From contig CANTUZ010000027.1 of the NCBI GenBank assembly GCA_947846985.1, positions 5,816,740-5,880,739 of the forward strand: a DNA stretch of 64,000 bases. The letters are read 5' to 3'. The DNA is from Fratercula arctica. Taxonomy: Eukaryota; Chordata; Aves; Charadriiformes; Alcidae. The notes below the pieces were generated by a model. It ran no database searches. It was not told where the DNA came from and saw only the letters and a program-made list of their open reading frames with translations. A program made the translations under genes and the position numbers. Below are positions 21,608 through 30,478 of this stretch, piece after piece (position 1 is the stretch's first letter; each line of letters begins with the position of its first letter).

Positions 21608-24560
21608 AAAGAAGAACGGCAAGTGGAGAGTTTGCGTCGACTTCACCGATCTGAACAAAGCTTGCCCTAAAGATAGTTTTCCGCTCCCACACATCGATCG
21701 CTTAGTGGAAGCAACCGCGGGGAACAAGTTACTATCATTCATGGATGCTTTCGCGGGATACAACCAGATTTTCATGCATCCCGATGATCGCGAGAAGACA
21801 GCGTTTATCACAGACCGAGGCATTTATTGCTACAAAGTCATGCCCTTCGGGCTCAAAAACGCTGGCGCGACGTATCAACGGCTCGTTAACAGGATGTTCG
21901 CCGAGCAGCTCGGAAAAACGATGGAAGTTTACATCGATGACATGCTAGTCAAATCCCTCGAAGAAAAAGACCATATAGCTCATCTACGCGACTGTTTTCG
22001 CCAGCTCAACAAGCACAACATGAAGCTCAACCCGGCAAAATGCCGCTTCGCCGTAAAATCTGGAGAATTCTTGGGATATCTCGTAACTCACCGAGGCATC
22101 GAGGCAAACCCGAAGCAAATCGATGCTCTACTGAACATGCCCTCACCGCAAAACAAGCGCGAAGTCCAACGTCTCACCGGGAGAGTCGCAGCCCTGAACC
22201 GATTCATCTCGCGATCAACAGACAAATGCCTGGCTTTCTACGACACTCTGCGCGGGAACAAGAAATTCGAGTGGACCGATCGCTGCGAAGAAGCTTTCCA
22301 GGAACTGAAGAAGTATTTGGCTAATCCACCGGTGTTGGCAAAACCAGTCCCGGGCGAGCCGTTATTTCTGTACATCGCCGTCTCGGATACAGCAACAAGC
22401 GGAGTTATCGTTAGAGAAGACAGAGGAGAACAGAAGCCGATATTTTATGTCTCGCAAACCTTCACCGACGCGGAAACACGCTACCCGCAAACTGAAAAGC
22501 TCGCCCTCGCCGTAGTAATGTCAGCTCGGAAGCTACGGCCGTATTTCCAATCTCACTCAATTGTCGTCATGGCGCCCATAGCACTTCGAACCATCCTGCA
22601 TAGTCCGAGCCAATCGGGACGCCTAGCCAAGTGGGCAGTAGAACTCAGCGAGTATGACATCGAATACAGGAACAAAACATGCGCGAAATGTCAAGTCCTG
22701 GCCGATTTTATCATCGAGCTACCAACAGAGAACACCCGAGAAGAATCACCCGATGCCGTCTGGATCCTCCACGTTGACGGGTCGTCCTCAAAACAAGGTT
22801 CTGGCGTCGGGATCCGCTTGGCATCACCAGAAGGTGAAATCCTTGAGCAATCTTTCCGGCTAAACTTTGACGCAACTAACAACGTGGCGGAATACGAAGC
22901 GCTGATAGCCGGACTAAAGCTGGCTCGGGGACTTAAGATCAACAAGCTACGTGCCTTCTGCGACTCCCAGCTCGTGGCCAACCAATTTAACGGAGAGTAC
23001 GTGGCTCGGGATGAACGAATGGAAGCATATCTGGCTCTCACACAAGACCTGGCGAAACAGTTCGGAGAGTTCGAGTTAACCAGAATCCCGCGAGGCGAGA
23101 ACACATCGGCGGATGCCTTAGCAGCTCTAGCTTCGACCTCCGATCCAAACCTGAAGAGGATCATACCGGTAGAGTTCATCGAAAAGCCGAGCATCGAAGA
23201 CAGTAGCGAAGATCAAGTACTAACAGCTCGGGAGACGGAAGAACCAGAGGAGATGGACACCGAACTGCCAGACCAACAGACTACAGACACAATCGAGCCC
23301 GAGTATGGGAGCGATACCAAATGGATCGGAGCCATCCGGAGTTACATAGCCGATGGAGAAGTCCCTAGTGAAAAATGGGCAGCTCGGAAGCTTAAGGCGA
23401 AAGCGGCTCGGTATACCCTGATCGACGGAGAACTCTTTAAATGGCGGTTTTCCGGACCCCTGCTAATCTGTGTCGAAGGGAACGAAGCTCGGAGAATCAT
23501 GGAAGAAATACACGGCGGATCTTGTGGGAATCACTCTGGCGGGAGAGCCCTAGCCATAAAGATCAAGCGCCACGGATATTTTTGGCCGACGATGGTCAAA
23601 GATTGCGAGAAGTTCTCTCAAAGATGCGACAAATGCCAAAGACACGCACCAACTATCCATCAACCCGCCGAGCTCCTGTCCTCCATCACCTCGCCTTATC
23701 CCTTCATGCGCTGGTCCATGGACATTATCGGACCTCTACACAACTCCAAACAGAAGAAACTCGTCCTCGTACTAACAGACTACTTCTCCAAGTGGATCGA
23801 GGCGGACTCCTATGCCACCATCAAAGACGCGCAGGTCGAGAACTTCGTCTGGAAGAACATCATATGCCGCCACGGGATACCTTACGAGATCGTCACAGAC
23901 AATGGCTCGCAATTCATCTCGGCTCGGTTCGAAGGATTCTGCGAGAAATGGGGTATTCGCCTCAGCAAATCTACGCCTCGGTATCCTCAGGGAAACGGAC
24001 AGGCAGAGGCAGCAAACAAGACGATTCTCGACGGATTAAAGAAGCGCCTCGACGCAAAGAAAGGCCGCTGGGCCGACGAATTGGAAGGAGTTTTATGGTC
24101 GCACAGGACAACGCCGCGGCGAGCCACGGGAGAAACACCTTTCGCCCTCGTTTACGGGACGGAATGCGTGATTCCCACCGAAGCCGAGATCCCGGGAATA
24201 AGAAGGCGTTTGCTCCCCGAGCAGGAAAACTCCAACACTCAGATGATGCTGGACGAGCTGGACTTAATCGACGAGAGAAGAGATTCAGCCTTGGTCCGCA
24301 TGCAGAACTATCAGAATGCTACAGCTCGGTATTACAATTCACACGTTAAGCAGCGCCGCTTCCACGAGGGAGATCTCGTACTACGAAAAGTGTTTCAGAA
24401 CACTGCCGAGCTAAACGCGGGAAAGCTCGGAGCAAATTGGGAAGGACCTTACACAATCGCGAAGGTCGTACGTCCCGGCGTCTACGAACTCATCAACATG
24501 AACGGCAAAGCGGTACCTAGATCCTGGAACGCAATGCATCTCAGGAAGTATTATCGCTGA
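21585..24560 (+). CDS. pol: Pol: reverse transcriptase, two RNase H domains, integrase (Tat lineage)
   Basis: Open for 991 residues to TGA at 24558-24560. RT occupies roughly residues 1-190, with DLNKACPKDSFPLPHID and the catalytic YIDD at about 116-119. A first RNase H lies at about 225-350; its usual first and last acidic positions read AVS and MAP instead of TDAS and TDH, so it looks catalytically dead. A second, archaeal-type RNase H (about 390-520, HVDGSS with D near 397, NNVAEYEAL, CDSQL) is the diagnostic Tat addition. Integrase follows: HHCC zinc domain near 645-690 (CDKCQRH), core with D713, D772 and E808 (exact D-35-E spacing), and a GPY/F-type C-terminus (WEGPYTI). The annotated start is only where this frame opens; the polyprotein would begin in gag. 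It is the best-preserved gene in the plant contig. Confidence 0.93.
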   Translation: MANPVVVKKKNGKWRVCVDFTDLNKACPKDSFPLPHIDRLVEATAGNKLLSFMDAFAGYNQIFMHPDDREKTAFITDRGIYCYKVMPFGLKNAGATYQRLVNRMFAEQLGKTMEVYIDDMLVKSLEEKDHIAHLRDCFRQLNKHNMKLNPAKCRFAVKSGEFLGYLVTHRGIEANPKQIDALLNMPSPQNKREVQRLTGRVAALNRFISRSTDKCLAFYDTLRGNKKFEWTDRCEEAFQELKKYLANPPVLAKPVPGEPLFLYIAVSDTATSGVIVREDRGEQKPIFYVSQTFTDAETRYPQTEKLALAVVMSARKLRPYFQSHSIVVMAPIALRTILHSPSQSGRLAKWAVELSEYDIEYRNKTCAKCQVLADFIIELPTENTREESPDAVWILHVDGSSSKQGSGVGIRLASPEGEILEQSFRLNFDATNNVAEYEALIAGLKLARGLKINKLRAFCDSQLVANQFNGEYVARDERMEAYLALTQDLAKQFGEFELTRIPRGENTSADALAALASTSDPNLKRIIPVEFIEKPSIEDSSEDQVLTARETEEPEEMDTELPDQQTTDTIEPEYGSDTKWIGAIRSYIADGEVPSEKWAARKLKAKAARYTLIDGELFKWRFSGPLLICVEGNEARRIMEEIHGGSCGNHSGGRALAIKIKRHGYFWPTMVKDCEKFSQRCDKCQRHAPTIHQPAELLSSITSPYPFMRWSMDIIGPLHNSKQKKLVLVLTDYFSKWIEADSYATIKDAQVENFVWKNIICRHGIPYEIVTDNGSQFISARFEGFCEKWGIRLSKSTPRYPQGNGQAEAANKTILDGLKKRLDAKKGRWADELEGVLWSHRTTPRRATGETPFALVYGTECVIPTEAEIPGIRRRLLPEQENSNTQMMLDELDLIDERRDSALVRMQNYQNATARYYNSHVKQRRFHEGDLVLRKVFQNTAELNAGKLGANWEGPYTIAKVVRPGVYELINMNGKAVPRSWNAMHLRKYYR

Positions 24561-24626
24561 GAACCTAAGGTACGCATGTACTTGAACTACGGGGTGGCTT
24601 GATCCCTGAAAAGGGTACGTAGGCAG

Positions 24627-24642
24627 CTCGTCTTCGGACGAG
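24627..24642 (+). other. Perfect UUCG-loop hairpin just after pol
   Basis: CTCGTC-TTCG-GACGAG is a perfect 6-bp stem closed by the very stable UUCG tetraloop, 66 bases after the pol stop. It lies just before a second C-run/G-run hairpin. It may be an RNA structure or 3'-end signal of the element. Confidence 0.6.
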
Positions 24643-24650
24643 TTCAGCTA

Positions 24651-24676
24651 CCCCCCCTAATTAAAAAAGGGGGGGG
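24651..24676 (+). other. C7/G8 inverted repeat downstream of pol
   Basis: CCCCCCC, then TAATTAAAAAA, then a run of eight G. On RNA this could fold into a G/C stem with an A/U loop. The purine half (AAAAAAGGGGGGGGAG) also looks like an internal polypurine tract. The role is inferred. Confidence 0.55.
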
Positions 24677-24965
24677 AGTGGGTCCGTATACATAAATACT
24701 CCCACTTAAAAACTTTTTATGGAAGTTTCTTTTAAAGTTCTACCTTTTAGATTTTCAATTTTATCCACCTCGACATCAATCCCGAAACTCGCCTCGGAAA
24801 CATTTGCGGTCATCTTATCGACCTCCAAAGCCAATAGTTCGTTCGGACGATGGCCACGCCCACGAACAGAAAGCTCACTACACCGCTTCGGTTAACAGCG
24901 CGCTATACAAACATTCAAGACAATCAGGTCGGAGATATCCTGCCAACGGAAATTGTCTTCAGAAA

Positions 24966-25292
24966 ACCCAGTTGACTTCAACACTGGTACCCCAGTTCGC
25001 TTCTAAGCACTGGCGTCGACTATATCAGCTCGGGTCGCAACCGGTGAAGATTATAGTCTTACACGATCAAAACCCAGTTACCTTAACACTGGTGAACGAC
25101 TCGTTTCGCTTTCGGCTCGGAAGTTGGAACGGCTTCGGAGGAATCGACGTCTTAACGTACACGCTTGCAAACCCAGTTACCTTAAAACTGGTACGCTATT
25201 CACCTTCACGGTTCGGAAGTTAAAACGGTTCAGAAAATTAACTTCTTGACGAACAAATCAGATTTCCAAAAACCCAGTTACTAAACACTGGT
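24966..25292 (+). repeat. Four phased ACCCAGTT...ACTGGT inverted-repeat boxes
   Basis: The box ACCCAGTT-n-ACTGGT, with CCAGT pairing to ACTGG across a 9-11 base loop, occurs at 24966, 25072, 25171 and 25272, that is every 99-106 bp. Intervening sequence shares shorter similarities such as TTCGG(A/C) runs. It lies in the 3' non-coding part of the Tat element between pol and the antisense gene. Confidence 0.75.
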
Positions 25293-25396
25293 ATCGAATT
25301 TAATTCGGGAACATCTCAAGATAAACAAAAATATTAAAATCAGAAGCATTCATATCAAGTGGATAAAACCATCCAGGCATCAAGTTTTACAAAATC

Positions 25397-26185
25397 TCAA
25401 AAGAAAAACAAAAGAGAAAAGGAAGATGCATCGGGACTATTCATCCTGCTCTTCCGGAATGCGTGCGGCCTCGGAACCCAGATTCGTCCCCGCCTGATCG
25501 AGAATGCCGACTCCCGCAGCAACTCCCTCGATAGATCGGTTCCCAAAGCTATCATCGACAGAATCTGGAGAAGCCGGGGAAGCTTCAGACCTTCCCGCAG
25601 CTCGGTCCCGAGCCTGACAATCTCGTCCTCGGCGTCCCCATACTCTGCTTTCCACTGGAGGACTTCTTCCTTCTCCTCTTCAACTTTCTTGCCACCTTCG
25701 AGTTCGGCGATCAGCTCGGCATTGGCCCTCGCCTGCACCAGGAACATGTAGCGTTCGGACGCCTTACCGTATAGCTCCATTTTCGCCTCAATCGCCTCGA
25801 TCTTCTTGGCGAACTCCTTTTTAGCCGCTTTTCGTTCCCGAGCAACCTCCTTCTCTCGAAGAGACTTCTCTTCGGTGAATAACCGGTTCAGGCGTTCGAT
25901 TTCAGCCTCGAACTTCCTTTGCGTTCGGAGACCGTCCTCGGCCACCTTCAACCGTTCGACCTTCTCTGCCTTCGCCAACGCTTCGGCCCTTTGCCTGGCC
26001 TCATCCGCCTCGGCAATCCTGGCCGCCGCCTCGGCAACCTTGGCATCCGCCTCGGCAACCTTGGCATCCGCCTCGGCAACTTTGGCACCCGCCTCGGCTC
26101 GGGAAATCTCGCATTTCCGGTTCGCAGAATCATAGGATCGAACCATGGAATTCATAGAATTGAAAGCCTGGGACGCAAGGACCAA
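25397..26185 (-). CDS. Long coiled-coil C-terminal exon of the antisense gene
   Basis: 262 codons, strongly helical. Residues about 25-75 contain four or more near-identical heptad-like repeats of the type AKVAEAD, followed by charged helix (EKVERLKVAEDGL, REKEVARERKAAKKEF). The C-terminal third (from about 185) has a different, less charged composition and ends in a hydrophobic run. The protein would self-associate through the coiled coil. The repeat block is a minisatellite at DNA level (GCCTCGGCAACCTTGGCATCC on plus). No known catalytic motif. Confidence 0.65.
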   Translation of the reverse strand: MVLASQAFNSMNSMVRSYDSANRKCEISRAEAGAKVAEADAKVAEADAKVAEAAARIAEADEARQRAEALAKAEKVERLKVAEDGLRTQRKFEAEIERLNRLFTEEKSLREKEVARERKAAKKEFAKKIEAIEAKMELYGKASERYMFLVQARANAELIAELEGGKKVEEEKEEVLQWKAEYGDAEDEIVRLGTELREGLKLPRLLQILSMIALGTDLSRELLRESAFSIRRGRIWVPRPHAFRKSRMNSPDASSFSLLFFF

Positions 26186-26446
26186 GATGTTAGCAAATGA
26201 ATTCTAACTTCAAAAAGCCTGAAATGCCTCGGAAATGAACTAGTACCTTCAAAAATCCCGCAGCGGTTTCGCGGTACCTTTCGGCCTCCAGCAAGGCCTC
26301 GGGCGCAGCTAGGGTCGGACCCGAGCAAGAAGCGATAAGATTAGCAGAGGCTATCTTATCCTTGTAGATGGGAGCCTCAGTTACGACTCCTCTTCTCCTT
26401 CCTACGGCCTCCCGAGCTGTCGCCTCGGGGCCTCTTACCCTTCGCC

Positions 26447-27016
26447 TTAGCCTTCGCCTCGGCACTTAGAGCGACAATAGCCGAAGGTCCCTGCCGCCTC
26501 GGGGACTTCTGTTGACAAAACATTAACAGAGGCCTCGGCCTCAACCAGAGCCGTGTCTTCCCGAGCTTCGTCGATCGCCTCGGTATCAACAGCGACCTCG
26601 GAGTCATTCCTGACTTTGGGGGGAGTAGGCGGTTTGAAGTTCGCCTCCAGTATCGCCCTTTCCCGAGCCGCCTTCCTCTCGGCAGCCTTCTTCGCTCTCA
26701 AAGATTCCACGGCACCCTGTATCTCGATAAGGTGATCTAGGCGATGATCAGATGATTCTGAAGAAGATTGGCAAGGAGCTCCGTGCAACAAACGTAAGGC
26801 CCTCTCAATTCTATTTCGGGAGAAATGTTTCGTCCAATCACACTTTCGAGCTATCAGTTCGTCGTGAAGATCTAGAAAGCCCTCGGGAATGTCTTCAAGA
26901 AAATGACGGGTTCCGATCTGCCTGACAAGAAAAATGGTCAATAAGAAGTTTAAAATAAAGCAGAACAGCAAATACGACTTCGGGTATAATACCGATTTTT
27001 CTCCACTTTCCAACAA
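26447..27016 (-). CDS. Middle segment of the antisense gene
   Basis: 189 codons open. The first 30 or so residues are hydrophobic and may be intronic. Then come TRHFLEDIPEGFLDLHDELIA and a charged, K/R/E-rich region with AAERKAARERAILEANFKPP. Its place between the globular and coiled-coil segments and its shared strand suggest it is part of the same protein. I recognise no motif of known function. Confidence 0.5.
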   Translation of the reverse strand: MLESGEKSVLYPKSYLLFCFILNFLLTIFLVRQIGTRHFLEDIPEGFLDLHDELIARKCDWTKHFSRNRIERALRLLHGAPCQSSSESSDHRLDHLIEIQGAVESLRAKKAAERKAARERAILEANFKPPTPPKVRNDSEVAVDTEAIDEAREDTALVEAEASVNVLSTEVPEAAGTFGYCRSKCRGEG

Positions 27017-27121
27017 CTTTCCCCTAAGTAGTCCTCATGGACACTATACTCATCAAAGGCTACGTAGAAGAAGTGGTCGGTATATTTCTCATCCTTGCTC
27101 GGAAATCCGCCGATAACCCTC

Positions 27122-27413
27122 CTATTCGGCCTCGGAAGAAATGTAAAACCTCTCAACAGGACCCGGTATGCGCCGGATTTCTAGCAGATTCCTTAGGTGG
27201 CTAAGGTCAACAAAGTTGACCGTCTCGATACTTCGGCCCAGAATCCCTATAAGATGGCGCAGGCCTCGGGTCGTGATTTGAGACAAAGCAATCTTGTACG
27301 ACCATAGAAAACGCCAATATAGGCCTCGGAATCGGAAGCCAGAGGTAGCAGTGGTAAAAGAACCCCTCATAAAGGGTGAAAAAACCCCTCGGGCGGATCA
27401 TCTGCTCGCTCAT
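27122..27413 (-). CDS. Conserved globular segment of the antisense gene (PF04195-like)
   Basis: Two overlapping frames share this stretch. One reads FFTLYEGFFYHCYLWLPIPR, the other SYKIALSQITTRGLRHLIGI. A single-base indel near 27310 switches between them. The pattern (glycine/phenylalanine-rich entry, proline pair, long amphipathic helix) matches the plant putative gypsy-type transposon family as I know it. No catalytic residues are known for the family. Confidence 0.6.
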
Positions 27414-28178
27414 TCGGAGTTGGAAGTCTTAGTTTCAATCCCCTCGCTAAAACCGAATCGGGCCTTGAGATCCCTAAGGGAATCCTCCGTGCATAGGTGG
27501 AACCCGGGGGATCGGGCTTCTTCGCTTTCTTGGCTCGTCTTCTCTTCTGTTGACCTTTGGCTGCTTGAACTTTAGCTTGAAGTAACCTGGCCGCCTCGTC
27601 AGAGTCATAGTGAACCTCCTCGGCCTTAATAGAAAGTGGAGGCGCCTCGGGTGCATTTTGCCAACACGAGACTCCAGCTTCACCAACTGCCGGTGGACGG
27701 ACCCCCCTCCTACTTAACATCGCCTCGGGATCGTCGGGCAAATCCTGATCCCGAGCCACATCTGCAATCGTGTCTTCCCGTGCGATGAAACGGCTCGGGT
27801 CTTCTTACCGAGAGGCCGACTCTGCATCACTGCCGCGGAACAACTCGATCTGACGATCCGAGACGTTCGCCACGGAATCACTTGAAGAACTCCAAACCAT
27901 TTTCCTCTTATAAACAGGGAGAAGGTTATCACTTCGGGATGAACCACTAGAGTCAGAGAGAGACATCTGGCTCGGATGAACTGGGAGAGATTGATCGGAA
28001 GAAACAAGATTTGGAGATCGGAGAAGTCAAAACTAAGATCTAACACGGCGGAGAAACGACGGAAAATAAAACGATGCAAAGGAAAAACAAAAGAAATCAA
28101 GATCAGAGAAAGAAGAAGCGAACCTTAGAATTTTTTCCTTGCAGGTTGCGGAATGAGAAAATGAAGTAGGAGTCCCGG

Positions 28179-28187
28179 TATTTATAG
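28179..28187 (-). promoter_or_regulatory. TATA box for the antisense gene
   Basis: CTATAAATA on the minus strand, about 280 bp upstream of the ATG at 27900. It suggests that the antisense gene has its own promoter inside the element instead of using an LTR. The sense-strand sequence nearby has no ORF of interest. Confidence 0.5.
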
Positions 28188-28527
28188 AGTGCCTCGGCGC
28201 GTCGGGCACGCATAAGTCGCAAGAGCATTTCACATCCGCCCAAATCTCAGGCGCGTCGGGCCACGCGTGAAAAATATTAAGTTGCGTCACATCCGCACGG
28301 ATCTCGGGAATCAGCAGAGGACTTTTTCCACTTCTCGAGACAGAATCCCAACCGTCACACGCCAGAGGAAGGCGAAACGATAGAAAAAATCGAATCATCA
28401 GAATAAGGGGGTGGAACTGTCTTCGAAAGAACGAATCGCCTCGGCACACATCAAACGGCTCGGAACATAATACATGGCTCGGCCCAATCATCATGAAGCT
28501 TATTACGCTTGGTTCTCCAAAACTAAC

Positions 28528-28540
28528 AAGCTGGGGGGCT
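28528..28540 (+). promoter_or_regulatory. Polypurine tract before the 3' LTR
   Basis: AAGCTGGGGGGCT directly before the LTR start TGTTGGGG at 28544. It is the usual primer site for plus-strand synthesis in Tat elements. One pyrimidine pair interrupts it. Confidence 0.7.
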
Positions 28541-28543
28541 AAC

Positions 28544-29371
28544 TGTTGGGGTCGGATTCAACCTTTTGGCCCGAGCCAGACTTTGAGCGCCTCGGAAGCT
28601 TCAAACACCACCTCGGGGCAGCATTGTATCCACCTCGGGAAAAACTGGGAGTTTACTTCGGTTTCTGATAGCAAGCTCCGGTACCCGAGCTGGTTCTCCT
28701 CGTGCACCCGAGCTGTTTTCACCTCGTGCGCGCGAGCTATTTCTCTTCAAATACCCGAACGTGATCGGACAAAAGTACCCGAGACCAGTCTCCTCGGCTC
28801 GGGTCGAGTGTCCTGCCATCATCCATGCTACCCGAGGTAAAGTTTATCATCCGCCCGAGGCAAAGACTTAGAGGAATACTCGCCATCGAAGTACCATTTC
28901 CAAGCAAGGCATCATTTCCGGAAAAGAAGGATCATTTCCGAAATACTCGGAAATGATAAAGGAGAATCTCGAAGGATCGACTCAAATCAGGGAAACTTCC
29001 GAAAAGCTCCGAAGAATAAGGAAAGTATCCTAATCCGCGATATTCTAAGCCGACTTCAAGATAAATGGAAATCTTCCGAGAATATCGCTGGAGAGGCGGT
29101 TTATCATCCCTATATAAAGAGACTCGAGGCTCTCACAGAGGGACAAGCAAGATCGCTCTAGATTTTAGACTACACAAAGCTCTGAAGCAAAAACACTTTT
29201 CTTTTTACGATCTAACTCTTTGTACGATCAAAGCAATACTTTTCATCAATAATATCAAGAACACCATCTTTGGTTACAATCTTTCTGTTGTTCTTTGAGA
29301 ATTCTCGCAAATTGTATCCCTAAAATAAAACCCTAGACAAATCTCGATTGTGTTAAGTTTCGACTTCCACA
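28544..29371 (+). repeat. 3' LTR of the Tat element
   Basis: 828 bp with TG...CA ends. From about 28900 onward it matches the 5' LTR (CATTTCCAAGCAAGGCATCATTTCC, TATA box at 29111-29118, end TTTCGACTTCCACA) with small indels. One clear case is a segment with GATAAATGGAAATCTTCC that is doubled in the 5' LTR. The first 300 bp or so is a different U3 sharing mainly the CCCGAGC/CTCGG boxes. Length differs by 155 bp from the 5' LTR. Confidence 0.9.
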
Positions 29372-29692
29372 GGAAAGAAGAAGAGGAAGAAGTAGAAGTA
29401 GACGAGGATGAGTTATCTAGATGGAAGAAAAGGTCTATCTTTTTTCAAGCTACAATATCAATTGAGTTCAACAATGGGAGAGTGACTCAATTGTACTCTT
29501 TTTCCCTTGTTGAGTTTTGTCCCAATGGGTTTTCTCAACAAGGTTTTTAATGAGGCAATTGTGTCACTCCATCATGGCCCATCTGTTGAATTCGAGGCCC
29601 AACACTTCTTATGTCTCAAGCCCACGTCCAAACAAACAAGAGGAACCTCATTTTCGAATTCAAACCCTTTCTTTACTCTATTTTCATTTTCC
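29372..29692 (+). other. Plant flank with a fragment of another LTR element
   Basis: GAAGAAGAGGAAGAAG-rich start followed by a stretch with TTTTGTCCCAATGGG and CAACAAGGTTTTTAATGAGGCA. The latter is typical of the 3' part of plant copia/gypsy LTRs, as known from Arabidopsis elements. No ORF of interest. It supports plant origin up to the edge of the C-rich tract. Confidence 0.5.
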
Positions 29693-30440
29693 ACGACCCT
29701 CCCCACCGGCCCCGCTCCCCACCCCCCCCCCCCCCCCCCGCCCCCACCCCCCACCCCCCTCCCTCCCCCCCCCCCCAACCCCGCCTCCCGCCACCCGCAC
29801 ACCCCCCTTTCGCCTCCCCGGCCCCCACCCCGCCCCCCCCCCCCCCCCCCCCGCCCCCCCCCCCCCCCCTCTCTCCCCCCCCCCCCCACCCCCCTCCCGC
29901 CCCCCTCCGTCCCCCCCCCCGCCGCCCCCCTCCCCACCCCCCTCCCCGCCCCCCCGGGCCCCCCCCCCCCCCCCACCCCCCCGCCCCTCTCCACCTCCCC
30001 CCCCCCCCCCCCCTCCACCCCCCCCCCCGTCCCCCCCCCCCGCCCTCCCTCCCCTCTCCCCCCCCACCCCCACCACACCCCACCCCCCCCACCCCCCCCC
30101 CACCCCCCCCCCAAAAACCCCCCCCCCCCCCCCCCCCCCCCCGCTCCTCCCCCCCCCCCCCGCTCCTCCCCCCCCCCTTCCCGCCACCCCCTCCCTCCCC
30201 CCACCCCATTCCCCCTCAGACTCCTCCCCCCACCCCCTCACCCCCTCTCCACCCTTCCCCCCACACTACCCCCCCCCCCCCCACCCCCCCCAACCTCCCC
30301 CTCCCTCCCCTCCCCCCCCGCCCCTCCCCCCCCCCCCCCCCCCCCCCCCCCCACCCCCCAGCCCCCCCCCCCCCCCCCCCCCCCCCCGCTCCCCCCCCCC
30401 CCCCGCCCCCCGCCCCCCCGCCCCCCCCCCCCGTCCCCCC

Positions 30441-30478
<38 letters not shown>

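Larger units (their letters stand above)
25397..27900 (-). pseudogene. Antisense extra gene of the Tat element (putative gypsy-type transposon protein)
   Basis: Opposite to gag-pol, a series of ORF pieces reads from an ATG at 27900 down to 25397. Parts in order: a short acidic N-terminus ending at TAA 27805-27807; a basic KRRRAKKAKK region (27759-27367) ending NERADDPPEGFF; a conserved globular part rich in F/W/L (27413-27122: LYEGFFYHCYLWLPIPRP, SYKIALSQITTRGLRHLIGI); a middle part (27016-26447); and a long coiled coil (26185-25397). The globular part looks like the plant family annotated as putative gypsy-type transposon (PF04195-like), known as an antisense ORF in Tat elements. Its biochemical role is unknown. 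Introns or frameshifts separate the pieces; which of the two cannot be settled by eye. Confidence 0.7.
17793..29371 (+). mobile_element. Tat-lineage Ty3/gypsy LTR retrotransposon (plant)
   Basis: A nearly full-length element of about 11.6 kb: 5' LTR, primer-binding site, gag, protease, RT-RNase H-second RNase H-integrase, a long 3' region with an antisense gene, polypurine tract and 3' LTR. LTRs begin TGTTGGGGTCGGATT and end TTCGACTTCCACA. The RT signature DLNKACPKDSFPLPHID and the extra RNase H between RT-RNase H and integrase are hallmarks of the plant Tat clade (Retand/Ogre-like), which also often carries an antisense ORF before the 3' LTR. Gag and protease are broken by frameshifts while pol is open. 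Flanks AGTAG and GGAAA do not match, so there is no 5-bp target duplication. Its place beside CEN180 fits the pericentromeric habit of such elements. Its presence in a bird assembly is best explained by contamination. Confidence 0.92.

Noticed and set aside
27762..27808. Intron in the antisense gene between GTAAGA and TTGCAG
   Set aside because: It would be only 47 nt, below the usual minimum for plant introns; a frameshift is as likely.
16317..29692. Horizontal transfer of plant DNA into a bird
   Set aside because: The plant segment is bounded by gaps on both sides, includes centromeric satellite and ends in a probable read artefact; contamination needs fewer assumptions.
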